Assembly: GCF_004341235.1 (NCBI RefSeq)
Contig: NZ_SLUP01000001.1
Span: forward strand, 124,001 to 188,000
Origin: Mariniflexile fucanivorans
Lineage (GTDB): Bacteria > Bacteroidota > Bacteroidia > Flavobacteriales > Flavobacteriaceae
Direction: 5' to 3'
Length of the DNA: 64,000 nt
The notes beneath the pieces were generated by a model. It was not told where the DNA came from. It searched no databases and saw only the letters and a program-made list of their open reading frames with translations. A program made the translations under genes and the position numbers. Shown in pieces: positions 36,547-45,137 of the stretch (position 1 is its first letter; every line of letters starts with the position of its first letter).

Positions 36547-39381
36547 TTTTTTGTAAACCAACCATAAAAATAGTAATCCACCAAGCGCTAAAATTACCCA
36601 TAAAACATAACTAGTATTATTTAAAGGCATCGTATTACCAGTAATTACAATACCAGACCAGTAATAAGGGTGTCTTAAAAGCGCATCGTCATTGGCATTT
36701 AGGTAACTTAATTTTGCCTGCCTTAATGCTTCTTTTTTACTTAATCCATCACTTAAATTTTTATAAAAAGATTTCATTATTTCAGAAGTACTTCGGTCGT
36801 TTATTTTCCACAAAGTAGTCACTATCGATGGCACACCCGCATAATTAAACCCACGTGCTAAACTTAACATACCTTCTCCTTTTTGCAATTTTCCAAAACC
36901 TGTTTGACAAGCGCTTAAAGTCACCATATCGGCATCTATTTGATAATTATACAGATCTTTTACATACAATAAATTGGAAGACTCATCAATATCTTCAAAA
37001 GCTAAATAGGAATAATCAGGAAATTCATCATTCGCCGATGCATGAGTTGCAAAATGAATCAAATTAAAACCACTTAAATCGTTTTTAAAATTTGCGATAC
37101 TCGCCCGTTTTCCATCATAAATACTGCCTTTGAAATATGCCGAAATGTTTTTAGCTTCTTCTCCATTATAAACTAATGGACTCATATCAAACCGTTCTGC
37201 ATTTCCTTTTTTTTCTGAAATCGTTTCGTTAAAATGTGGTGCAAAAACCATCAACTTATTACGTCCTTTTACCTTTGTTTTATTTTGTTCTTGCAATAAG
37301 GTCGCAGAACTGGCGTAACTAATACTATATTTTGATAGTAAATACGATTGCTGATTATTAACATCGGTTTGTAGTACATCAAAAGGAATATAATTCAATA
37401 CATCATCGGCAAGAATTACAATATCTGTAGTCTTGCTATTCTGTAAAGCAGGTTTTAAAATAGCATTATAAATAAGATGGCTGTTTTTACTATAAGCCGT
37501 TCTATCGTCTATATTGGGTTTTGAAAGTTGCCTGTAAAAATCGGAGATGGTGTTTTTAAGGGTTTCATTAAATTTGAACTTATAAAAAGCATCTTTATTT
37601 TTAGCTAAAACTGTTAAATATATGGCATCTTCTGTAACTAAATAACTAAAAACAGATTGATTAGCCTTCAATTCTCCTTTTAATTCTGCAGCCGAAATAA
37701 CACTCGATTTATATTTTAAACCATAATATTTTGGGAAATCTTGTTCTATTTTAGCGATATACTCATAATATTTTTTTTTAGTTGCAAACAGTGAATCGAC
37801 GAATACTGATTTCTCTTTTAGATTTGAGTTGAAAATCTCTTCATCTAAATGCGCAATTTTGGCTCTGTAAATTTGCTCTTCACTAATTATTTGGTTGGGT
37901 ATATTTCCATATTTAGTAGCTTCTGCATTTCTATGTGCTTCTAATAAAGCGATACTTTTACTTTTTTCCATAAAGTAAAAAGCATCATCAATATACCTAC
38001 TGTCATTACTTTTTTTATATAATTCATATGAAATACGAACCATAGTTTGAATGCTAGGATAGGTTTCATTCACCAAAAATTCTTTATCTAATTTGCTTTC
38101 AAATTCTGGTCGTAAAACATCCAATGTTTTTATGATAGCTTTAGAAGTTTTATTAGCCTTTTTTAAATATTCAATATTTTTGGTTATGGTATAAGCTTCA
38201 AATAAAGCATTCTGTTTTTCTCTTAAAATAGTAACCAAAACCTTTTTAGAAAGTGCTTTTTCAGGATTGGGGTTTGAGTTATAATTTAAATCATCAAACT
38301 TTTTTTCCAATTGAATTAATGCCATTTGGTAGTGTTCCAAGCCTTCCGATATTTTTTGTTGTTTTATAAACACATTGCCTAATTTTGCATAGCCTATAGC
38401 AATATCTTGATGCTTTTGATACTCACGATACTTTTTTATTTTTGAAAGTCCATCCCGATAATAATCAACAGCTTTGGAGTAGTTTTTAAGCCCTAAATAT
38501 GCATCGCCATAAATTAAATCTACTTCTCTTGAGAACGGATTATCTTCTGAATAAAAACGAGCACTTTCGTTTAAGGTTTCAATAGCCAATTGAAATTCAT
38601 TTTGCTGTATATAGTTTTTAGCCAACAACAAATAGGTTGATAGTATTCTGTTTTTATAACTGGGATCTTTAATTTTGGATTTATAAAACGATAAAGCTTC
38701 GGTTAACAATAAGTTTGCAGCTTTAAAATCCTTTTTATCCTCATAAACCTGAGAAAGTAATTTTTTGGAATTCATAATGGAAGATTCCCATTCCTCAATA
38801 CTATCTTTAGATATGGTTACAAATTCCATTTCCTTTTTTAAATTATATTCTGCCAATTCATATTTACCCGTATGCTTATAAATAACACCTAAAAAACTGT
38901 ATAAGCTAGATAAAGTAGACAAATCATTTCTGGTTCGTTTGTTTTCAGGAATCTTATTTAGCTTGGTAAAAAGCTCTTGAAAGTGGGTTTTAGAAGTGGT
39001 ATAATCTTTAATTTTATAATGATAATTACCTTTATCGAAAAGTAAATAATCTTTATAGTAATTAATGTTTGTTAAACTTTTAAAACGCGCATCATGCCGT
39101 AAAAGACTATCTTCTTTTTTTAAATTTTTCTGATAGTTTTTTAAATCATAATAGTATCCATTGGCATTCATCAAATATAGATATGCACTAAGCACATATT
39201 CTAATTCATTCTTTTTATCGGCTAAACTTATAGTATTTTTATAGTAATAATAGGCGCTATCTTTATTAGTATAATGATAATGAATAGCCTTACCATACAT
39301 TTGTTCCACTTCAGCAGATTGCGCATTTACACATGGAAAACATGAAACGATGCAAATAAGGAGCATAACAAGATACTTCAT
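36526..39381 (-). CDS. TPR-CHAT protein with C-terminal transmembrane helix
   Basis: The 951-residue protein starts with a signal peptide (MKYLVMLLICIVSCFPCVNAQ). Many TPR helices fill about 25-430, followed by a helical linker. The CHAT domain (caspase-fold peptidase) has LIHFATHA (His780), LSACQTG (Cys825), GEGMLSLARGF and VPSIVTTLWKIND, giving the complete catalytic dyad and conserved blocks. A transmembrane helix near 921-941 follows. The signal peptide and single anchor put the peptidase on the periplasmic side. It may act on exported partners such as the TPR anti-sigma, which is convergent and tail-to-tail with it. This last point is inference. Confidence 0.9.
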   Translation of the reverse strand: MKYLVMLLICIVSCFPCVNAQSAEVEQMYGKAIHYHYTNKDSAYYYYKNTISLADKKNELEYVLSAYLYLMNANGYYYDLKNYQKNLKKEDSLLRHDARFKSLTNINYYKDYLLFDKGNYHYKIKDYTTSKTHFQELFTKLNKIPENKRTRNDLSTLSSLYSFLGVIYKHTGKYELAEYNLKKEMEFVTISKDSIEEWESSIMNSKKLLSQVYEDKKDFKAANLLLTEALSFYKSKIKDPSYKNRILSTYLLLAKNYIQQNEFQLAIETLNESARFYSEDNPFSREVDLIYGDAYLGLKNYSKAVDYYRDGLSKIKKYREYQKHQDIAIGYAKLGNVFIKQQKISEGLEHYQMALIQLEKKFDDLNYNSNPNPEKALSKKVLVTILREKQNALFEAYTITKNIEYLKKANKTSKAIIKTLDVLRPEFESKLDKEFLVNETYPSIQTMVRISYELYKKSNDSRYIDDAFYFMEKSKSIALLEAHRNAEATKYGNIPNQIISEEQIYRAKIAHLDEEIFNSNLKEKSVFVDSLFATKKKYYEYIAKIEQDFPKYYGLKYKSSVISAAELKGELKANQSVFSYLVTEDAIYLTVLAKNKDAFYKFKFNETLKNTISDFYRQLSKPNIDDRTAYSKNSHLIYNAILKPALQNSKTTDIVILADDVLNYIPFDVLQTDVNNQQSYLLSKYSISYASSATLLQEQNKTKVKGRNKLMVFAPHFNETISEKKGNAERFDMSPLVYNGEEAKNISAYFKGSIYDGKRASIANFKNDLSGFNLIHFATHASANDEFPDYSYLAFEDIDESSNLLYVKDLYNYQIDADMVTLSACQTGFGKLQKGEGMLSLARGFNYAGVPSIVTTLWKINDRSTSEIMKSFYKNLSDGLSKKEALRQAKLSYLNANDDALLRHPYYWSGIVITGNTMPLNNTSYVLWVILALGGLLFLWLVYKKLFKLIK

Positions 39382-39415
39382 AAAAAAAGCCCTCCTTTTT
39401 GTGGAGAGCTTAAAT
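39381..39415 (-). terminator. Hairpin with U-tract directly before the TPR-CHAT start codon
   Basis: On the minus strand, AAGCTCTCC and GGAGGGCTT (eight pairs, one mismatch or wobble) with an ACAAAAA loop are followed by TTTTTTT and at once by the ATG of the TPR-CHAT gene. This looks like an intrinsic terminator or attenuator. The 3' arm also contains GGAGG, a possible ribosome binding site. Confidence 0.6.
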
Positions 39416-39433
39416 ATACTTATTTTAAGTAAT

Positions 39434-40093
39434 TTACTGTCTAATAATAGGTGTTGGTATTGTTATTGTTCCAACCACCTTGGTTTTAAAAGTAGTGTAC
39501 ATAGTGCCTTCGCCTTTAAAGTCCGATTTTATTTGAAAAGATACTTGCCCAAAAGAATCTTTAATTGGAAGAAATTCCATTTTAACTTTTTGATTCTTTT
39601 GGTCGCTAATTGCGACATCAGAAACAACTAAATCAGATCCTAAAACAATCGCTGTTTTAGCTGTAATTGTTAGTTTAGGGATACAATTTTTTGTTTTGTT
39701 ATCGACAAAGCAAGGTTGTGGTGGCATTGGACCAACAGGTCCCTTAGGTTTTTTTATGGCGATTAAGGATTCTTTAAACCTATTTAATTTTTCAATCTCT
39801 TTTTGAATATTTTCTATTTGTTCCATAACCCCTTTATTGCCGCTTTCTAATTCGGCTACGAGTTTTGTTTTTAGTGTTCCCAATCTTTCAACTTCAATCT
39901 CTGCACTTGAATAATACACTTCAATGCCATAAAGATAGCCGCTTTCTTCTTCTGCAGATGTTTTAGCAGTATTGGCAGATGTTTCGATACTAACTGATGT
40001 TTGGACAGATGCTAGTTCTTCTTGCGATAATGGCTCTTGGTTGCTACACGATAGCATTAAAATAGAGCTTAAAAACAGTGTGAATAAAGTCAT
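39434..40093 (-). CDS. Lipoprotein with coiled coil, first gene of the TPR-CHAT unit
   Basis: The 219-residue lipoprotein (MTLFTLFLSSILMLSCSNQ, Cys16) has a low-complexity Ser/Thr/Ala region and then a heptad-like coiled coil (about 63-115: VERLGTLKTKLVAELESGN). A Pro-rich turn (KKPKGPVGPMPPQPC) and a beta-rich C-terminal domain follow. The function is unknown. The shared promoter lies 25 nt upstream. The 52-bp gap to the TPR-CHAT gene contains a hairpin. Confidence 0.7.
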   Translation of the reverse strand: MTLFTLFLSSILMLSCSNQEPLSQEELASVQTSVSIETSANTAKTSAEEESGYLYGIEVYYSSAEIEVERLGTLKTKLVAELESGNKGVMEQIENIQKEIEKLNRFKESLIAIKKPKGPVGPMPPQPCFVDNKTKNCIPKLTITAKTAIVLGSDLVVSDVAISDQKNQKVKMEFLPIKDSFGQVSFQIKSDFKGEGTMYTTFKTKVVGTITIPTPIIRQ

Positions 40094-40118
40094 TTTTTTT
40101 ATTTTTATGTGTGATTAA

Positions 40119-40156
40119 TTTACCTTTAGTCCTTTCACTTTATGGAATGTTAACAT
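40119..40156 (-). promoter_or_regulatory. Shared bipartite promoter, copy 3
   Basis: On the minus strand ATGTTAACAT (40147-40156), 16 nt, ACTAAAGGTAAA (40119-40130), then 25 nt to the ATG. It has one mismatch with the other two copies in the second box. Confidence 0.75.
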
Positions 40157-40209
40157 TTTAAACAGAAATTTTTGCATCCATACAAAAAACTCTTCTAGCA
40201 AATACCAAA

Positions 40210-40611
40210 CTAAGTTAAAATGCGTTCCATCACTTTTTCTGGATGTTTTAATTCAGAATACCCAAACTGTTTATATAAGCCATGGGCATCAGCTGTTTTT
40301 AACATCCAAACTTTACAGGGTTGTAATTTTGGTTCTTCATTAATGGCTTTCATTAGTTGTTTAGAATAGCCTTTCCCTCTATGTTCTGGTAAAATAAACA
40401 CATCCATTAAATACGCAAAAACGGTGTAATCGGTCACTATTCGCGCAAAACCAATTTGCTTTTCATCTAAATAAACTCCAAAACACAAACAATTTTCAAT
40501 GGTTTTTTTTACTTCATCAACAGTTCTACCTTTTCCCCAATACGAATTGGTTAAAAATTGATGAATCATATCAATTTGAAGCTTGCTTTTATCTGTTGAA
40601 ATATCAATCAT
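40210..40611 (-). CDS. GNAT-family N-acetyltransferase
   Basis: This 133-residue cytosolic protein has the acetyl-CoA-binding motif A, LMDVFILPEHRGKGYSKQLM, with the signature RGKGY, and a C-terminal AHGLYKQFGYSEL motif B. The substrate is unknown. It is the last of a four-gene run with 4-bp overlaps (hemW, cyclase, DUF4260, GNAT), all on the minus strand. Confidence 0.85.
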   Translation of the reverse strand: MIDISTDKSKLQIDMIHQFLTNSYWGKGRTVDEVKKTIENCLCFGVYLDEKQIGFARIVTDYTVFAYLMDVFILPEHRGKGYSKQLMKAINEEPKLQPCKVWMLKTADAHGLYKQFGYSELKHPEKVMERILT

Positions 40612-40961
40612 TTATTTCCAATTTTTCCCAAATGTGTATCTTGAAACGATGAGTTGTATTTTAAACCATAACCAAATATTCTATCAAATGAAGCATGGGA
40701 AAAAAGTATAATTCCAATTAACTGAATCTTTTCATTTTCATAAAACATCCCTATTAAGTAAATAATAATAGCCAATGCTTTATGATGAAAAATGTTATAG
40801 AAAAATGCCCCAACTTTAGAATTTACCAAATACCCTAACATACCTATGTCTGGTGTTAAAATAAGAACCAAAAACCACCACCAAGCAAAATTTAATTGAT
40901 TAAAAGCCAAAATGCCTAAAACGAACATAAGCAGTTCCTCGAGTTTTAAAGTTGTTTTCAT
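40608..40961 (-). CDS. DUF4260 small membrane protein
   Basis: The 117-residue protein has three hydrophobic helices and the DUF4260 signature (FAWWWFLVLILTPDIGMLGY ... HHKALAIIIYLIG ... FSHASFDRIFGYGLKY). The function is unknown. It overlaps the cyclase upstream and the acetyltransferase downstream by 4 bp each, indicating translational coupling. Confidence 0.85.
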   Translation of the reverse strand: MKTTLKLEELLMFVLGILAFNQLNFAWWWFLVLILTPDIGMLGYLVNSKVGAFFYNIFHHKALAIIIYLIGMFYENEKIQLIGIILFSHASFDRIFGYGLKYNSSFQDTHLGKIGNK

Positions 40962-41704
40962 AGTATTTTATAAAGTATCGGTTTGCTTGGCGACGCATCA
41001 TTTTTAAAAGGGGCAATTTGAAGGTTTAACATATAGCTTCCATCTTCAATTTTATTGGCAACATAAATAAGCTCTGTAATGGTGCAATCTAACCTTTGGT
41101 TGCCATCAAAATCCCAAAACGCTTTGTGTGCCAACAGTTTGCCACCATCCTTTTCTCTATCTACGCTAGGTAAATCAATAAGCAAATGTTTAATGCCTTT
41201 TTCACGAATAAACACCATCGCTTCTTCGGTTAAATAAGTCCAATTGGTATTTGAATAATGCCTTTTTTTCTTGTCTTTAGTATTTGGCATCGTTCTAATT
41301 ACCAACGCTTCTGGCGTACTATCTTTCAAAAGTAATTCGATTTGTTTTTTTGAAATAACAGTGTCTTTCATGTATTTTTCTGCGGCAACCGAAATTAATT
41401 CAGCCGTAAAGAAAAACTGTTTTAAATTTTTATTTATTGAATGAAATTCCTTTGTAATATGCCCCATACATTCGGTATGTGTTCCATGTGCATGCGGATT
41501 GAATTGAATGTTGTTAAAATTAATCGATGCCCCCGCCTTTACACTCCCAATCCAGTCTTCCTTTTTAACGGGTTCTATTTTCGGATCATCTAAATACCAA
41601 GTGTTTACATTATTTTCCGAAGCACTTAAGGTCATAGAAATATCTAACGGTTTAGATAAATCTATCTGATATTTTTTAGACTTATATTGAATGTTTGCAA
41701 TCAT
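40958..41704 (-). CDS. Cyclase-family (kynurenine-formamidase-like) hydrolase
   Basis: This 248-residue protein of the PF04199 type has the metal-binding motif HAHGTHTECMGH (His-Gly-Thr-His) near residues 71-82 and a second HLLIDLPSVDREKDGGKLLAHKAF region with the usual aspartate. Substrates of these enzymes range from N-formylkynurenine to imidazole esters, and the specific reaction is not shown. It overlaps hemW (4 bp) and DUF4260 (4 bp). Confidence 0.85.
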   Translation of the reverse strand: MIANIQYKSKKYQIDLSKPLDISMTLSASENNVNTWYLDDPKIEPVKKEDWIGSVKAGASINFNNIQFNPHAHGTHTECMGHITKEFHSINKNLKQFFFTAELISVAAEKYMKDTVISKKQIELLLKDSTPEALVIRTMPNTKDKKKRHYSNTNWTYLTEEAMVFIREKGIKHLLIDLPSVDREKDGGKLLAHKAFWDFDGNQRLDCTITELIYVANKIEDGSYMLNLQIAPFKNDASPSKPILYKIL

Positions 41705-42894
41705 GTTAAATTAATTTTAAACAAGTCTGAAGCAATTCCATCACTTAAAAATTTACCTTTTTTGGTGACTAACAATTTATCCCCATCAATATACAACAAA
41801 TGTTCGTTAATATATTTTTCAGATTGTTCCAAAAGATATCTTTTATACTGAAGTCCAAAATTTCGCTCCACTTTTTCTAATGAAACACCCCAAACCGTTC
41901 GCAAACCCGTCATGATATATTCATTATACTTATCGGTTAATGAAAGCACTTCCGTTTCAATAGGAAGTATATTAACTTCTAACGATTTTATATATTTTGA
42001 ATTGTTTCGCACATTCCAACCCCGCTCATTTCCGTTAAAGGAATGTGCCGACGGGCCAATACCCAAATAAGGTTTCCCTTGCCAATAGGCTGAATTGTTT
42101 TTACTGAAATAATCAGGTTTTCCAAAGTTGGATAATTCATAATGCACAAAGCCTGAAGCTTCTAGTTTTTCTATTAAAATATGAAATTGCTCTTGAGCCA
42201 AATCATCATCAACATTATCAATCACACCTTTCTTTATAAAAGAATCTAAAGCTGTTTTAGGCTCAACGGTTAGCGCATAACTTGATATGTGCGGGATATT
42301 AAAACCTAAAACGGTATCGATATTTTTAATCCAATTTTCGTTAGTTAAACCTGAAATGCCGTAGATTAAATCGACTGAAATATTTTCAAAGTAGCGAGTT
42401 GCTAGAGACAAGCATTTTTTAGCTTCTTCGGCGTTATGTGCACGATTCATGAGTTTTAAATCGGCTTCAAAAAAAGATTGGATGCCTATGGAAAGTCTGT
42501 TAATTGGACTTTTAGACAGTTGAATTATTATATTTTCAGATAAATCATCTGGATTCGCTTCTAAAGTAATTTCTGGATGTTCTACAACTTGGTAATTTTT
42601 GTAAACTTCTGAAATTAAAAATTGTAATTCATCAATCGTCAATAAACTTGGTGTGCCTCCTCCAAAATAAATGGTTTCAACATTTTGATTTTTTAACTCA
42701 TCTTTACGTAATTCTAATTCTTTTACCAAAGCGTTAACCAATTCATCTTTCTTTTTAAGTGAAGTAGAAAAATGAAAATCGCAATAATGACAGGCTTGCT
42801 TGCAAAACGGAATATGTATGTAAATGCCAGCCCCACCTAGCCTCCCCAAAAGGGAGGAACTCTTACTCGGAATAATTAAATTTTTATTTAACAA
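41701..42894 (-). CDS. hemW: Radical SAM heme chaperone HemW
   Basis: The 397-residue protein has a radical-SAM CxxxCxxC cluster (CKQACHYC, about residues 32-39) in the HemW-type IYIHIPFC context. Further motifs are ETIYFGGGTPSLL, RLSIGIQSF, SVDLIYGI and YLGIGPSAHSF. It binds heme and delivers it to respiratory enzymes. The start is odd. The only start upstream of the motif is TTG at 42894, and the first 27 residues (SSSLLGRLGGAG) are encoded by a palindromic repeat unit at 42829-42862. Relatives normally begin a few residues before IYIHIPFC. The insertion replaced the native start. Confidence 0.85.
   Translation of the reverse strand: MLNKNLIIPSKSSSLLGRLGGAGIYIHIPFCKQACHYCDFHFSTSLKKKDELVNALVKELELRKDELKNQNVETIYFGGGTPSLLTIDELQFLISEVYKNYQVVEHPEITLEANPDDLSENIIIQLSKSPINRLSIGIQSFFEADLKLMNRAHNAEEAKKCLSLATRYFENISVDLIYGISGLTNENWIKNIDTVLGFNIPHISSYALTVEPKTALDSFIKKGVIDNVDDDLAQEQFHILIEKLEASGFVHYELSNFGKPDYFSKNNSAYWQGKPYLGIGPSAHSFNGNERGWNVRNNSKYIKSLEVNILPIETEVLSLTDKYNEYIMTGLRTVWGVSLEKVERNFGLQYKRYLLEQSEKYINEHLLYIDGDKLLVTKKGKFLSDGIASDLFKINLT
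42829..42862. repeat. Palindromic repeat unit A inside the hemW 5' end
   Basis: A GC-rich unit with CCTCCCC and GGGAGG arms around AAA lies at the hemW N-terminus. The same unit, 32 of about 34 positions alike, is at 55812-55843. It encodes part of HemW in frame. Confidence 0.7.
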
Positions 42895-42901
42895 GGTACA
42901 A

Positions 42902-43504
42902 TCAGCTTTTTTTCTTCCGAAGATCTACAATCGGATTGTTTTTTATCCCCCCTTTGGGGGTTAGGGGGCTATTCTGCTTCACAAAAGCATCCCAACTGGA
43001 ATAACTTTTACCAACTTCAATTTTTCCTGAATTATAAAAATGACACACCGCTGCCGCTAACCCATCGGTAGCATCGAGGTTTTTTGGCAATGTTTTTAAC
43101 CCTAACAAACTTTGCAGCATTTTCGCGACTTGCTCTTTACTGGCATTTCCATTTCCCGTAATAGCCATTTTAATCTTTTTAGGAAGGTATTCTGTTATTG
43201 GAATTTCTCTACTTAAACCAGCAGCCATCGCAACACCTTGTGCACGCCCAAGTTTCAACATACTCTGTACGTTTTTACCAAAAAAAGGTGCTTCTATAGC
43301 TATTTCATCGGGGTTATGAGTGTCTATAAGTTCGATGGTGCGCTCAAAAATGAGCTTCAATTTTAGGTAATGGTCGTCGTATTTTTTTAAATCGAGTTCA
43401 TTCATTTGCAAAAAAGTCATGGTTTTACCCACCACTTTAATAAGTCCGAACCCCATAATAGTAGTTCCTGGATCGATGCCTAATATAATTCTTTCTTTAC
43501 TCAT
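42902..43504 (-). CDS. ruvC: Crossover junction endodeoxyribonuclease RuvC
   Basis: This 200-residue Holliday-junction resolvase has the catalytic acidic residues in order: [14 protein letters not shown] (Asp at the N-terminus), [15 protein letters not shown] (Glu), and [13 protein letters not shown] (Asp pair). It is longer than usual. The last 30 residues contain [12 protein letters not shown], encoded by palindromic repeat unit B, in place of the normal C-terminal tail. The catalytic core is intact. The start ATG overlaps the upstream stop by one base. Confidence 0.9.
   Translation of the reverse strand: MSKERIILGIDPGTTIMGFGLIKVVGKTMTFLQMNELDLKKYDDHYLKLKLIFERTIELIDTHNPDEIAIEAPFFGKNVQSMLKLGRAQGVAMAAGLSREIPITEYLPKKIKMAITGNGNASKEQVAKMLQSLLGLKTLPKNLDATDGLAAAVCHFYNSGKIEVGKSYSSWDAFVKQNSPLTPKGGIKNNPIVDLRKKKS
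42946..42970. repeat. Palindromic repeat unit B inside the ruvC 3' end
   Basis: CCCCCCTTTGGGGG followed by TTAGGGGGC lies inside the ruvC tail. A counterpart (CCCCTTCGGGGGTTAGGGGG) is at 55922-55946. Units A and B are imperfect inverted versions of each other. Confidence 0.7.
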
Positions 43505-44145
43505 TAATTACAGTATCGACATCCATTAAGTGACACCGAAATCCCGAAGGTAAGATACATTAAATCACCGTTAAACGAAAAGCCATCTATATTACCGTCG
43601 TATTTATTTTTACTTGTTAAAGAATATGCATACCCTAAATCAGAATAAATGGATAAAGAATTTGAGAGTCCGTAATGTAGTTCCATACCTCCCAAAGCAT
43701 TACCAAATGTGTTTTTATTTTCACTAAAACCACCTAAAGGTTGTGTAAAACTTATTCCTGGTCCCGCATGGGCAACTAAAGCAATTCTATCTGGCAAAAA
43801 GCGTAGCACAGGTTTTAGGTTATAAACAATTTGAGCATTTACTCGCGTATAATTGAGTTTAAATTCTAATGAGGTATCTGCATTGGAAGAACGATTAAAA
43901 CCAACATCCAGTTTTGCTCCCAAACTATTAGAAAACATATGTTGTACTCCAATAGCAACTGTTGGAAAATTTAAATATTTTGAATAGTAGCCAACATTTT
44001 CAACTGATTCTATAGGATTATTTATACCCACGGCTAATTGAAATTTCCATAATTCAGAATTAGTTTGAGCGTAACTTAATGTGGTTGACAAAATTACTAA
44101 AGCCATTAGGAATTTTATTTTTTGTCTTTTAAAATAATAAGCCAT
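43504..44145 (-). CDS. Outer-membrane beta-barrel protein
   Basis: The 213-residue protein has a signal peptide and then eight or so amphipathic beta-strands (for example [14 protein letters not shown] and [21 protein letters not shown]), ending in a strand with a C-terminal NGCRYCN. It resembles porin/OmpA-beta-barrel proteins of Flavobacteria. An internal methionine ([14 protein letters not shown]) could be the real start. Its 3' end abuts ruvC. Confidence 0.7.
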   Translation of the reverse strand: MAYYFKRQKIKFLMALVILSTTLSYAQTNSELWKFQLAVGINNPIESVENVGYYSKYLNFPTVAIGVQHMFSNSLGAKLDVGFNRSSNADTSLEFKLNYTRVNAQIVYNLKPVLRFLPDRIALVAHAGPGISFTQPLGGFSENKNTFGNALGGMELHYGLSNSLSIYSDLGYAYSLTSKNKYDGNIDGFSFNGDLMYLTFGISVSLNGCRYCN

Positions 44146-44172
44146 AAGATAATAATCGTTTAATTTGCCACT

Positions 44173-45135
44173 ATGCTAAATGCTTTATCCTACAAAACTA
44201 AACAATTCTTTTTTGTGCTTATTAAAATAAGCATTGTAGTTGCTTCTTTTTATTTTATATATGTGAAACTGACCAAAAACACAGATTTTGAATATTCAGT
44301 TTTTATTGATTTTTTAAATAGAAACAACCTATTTTCATTAAAAACCATTCTTTTTTTGTTGATTTTAACTGGTTTAAACTGGTTTTCTGAAATTTTGAAA
44401 TGGCAAAAATTAATATCTTCTATAAAAAAAATAAGCTTAAAAAACGCATTTGAACAAAGTTTAGGCTCTTTAACCGCCTCTTTATTTACACCCAACCGAA
44501 TTGGTGAATATGGAGCTAAAGCCATTTTTTACACAAAAGAATATAGAAAGCGCATCATGCTAATCAATCTATTAAGTAATGTTTTGCAAATGGGCATTAC
44601 TTGCATTTTAGGTTTTGTGGGTTTTAGCTTTTTTATTTCAAAATATGCTGTTTCCATTAATTATTATAAAATATTACTTTTATCTGTACTTACAATTCTT
44701 TTAATAATTATTGCCTTTTTCATATTAAGCAAAACAAAATTCAGTTTCAAAGGTTTTTCATTTGAAAAAATAAAAACATTCATCTTAAATTACCCAAAAA
44801 AACAGATTGTTTACGGGTTTTGGTTATCCTTATTCCGCTATGCGTTTTTTTCATTTCAATTTTACTACTTGTTAACCCTTTTTGGAATACACATTTCCTA
44901 TTTACAGGCGATGATGGTAATTTCGACTATGTATTTATTAACCTCCATAATTCCTTCTATATTTATTTTTGATGTGATTATAAAGGGAAGCGTTGCCGTG
45001 TATTTATTTAGCTTTCTTGGAATAAACACATTAACCATTTTAAGCACCGTTACTATTATGTGGTTTTTTAATTTTGTGCTTCCTAGTATTATTGGAAGTT
45101 ATTTTGTTTTAAATTTTAATTTTCCTAAAGAATAA
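44173..45135 (+). CDS. Lysylphosphatidylglycerol synthase TM region-like membrane protein
   Basis: The 320-residue protein has about eight transmembrane helices and the flippase-like motif NRIGEYGAKAIFY (residues 111-123), typical of UPF0104/LPG-synthase TM-region proteins. It may act as a lipid or glycolipid flippase, but this is not shown. It lies 2 bp before a membrane glycosyltransferase, suggesting that lipid-linked sugars are the shared theme. Confidence 0.75.
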   Translation: MLNALSYKTKQFFFVLIKISIVVASFYFIYVKLTKNTDFEYSVFIDFLNRNNLFSLKTILFLLILTGLNWFSEILKWQKLISSIKKISLKNAFEQSLGSLTASLFTPNRIGEYGAKAIFYTKEYRKRIMLINLLSNVLQMGITCILGFVGFSFFISKYAVSINYYKILLLSVLTILLIIIAFFILSKTKFSFKGFSFEKIKTFILNYPKKQIVYGFWLSLFRYAFFSFQFYYLLTLFGIHISYLQAMMVISTMYLLTSIIPSIFIFDVIIKGSVAVYLFSFLGINTLTILSTVTIMWFFNFVLPSIIGSYFVLNFNFPKE

Positions 45136-45137
45136 TC

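Noticed and set aside
29609-39381. Type III-E-like or gasdermin-linked CHAT system
   Set aside because: No CRISPR array, no Cas7-11-like protein and no pore-forming gene beside the CHAT proteins. Both CHAT-like proteins have export signals, so they are not cytosolic.
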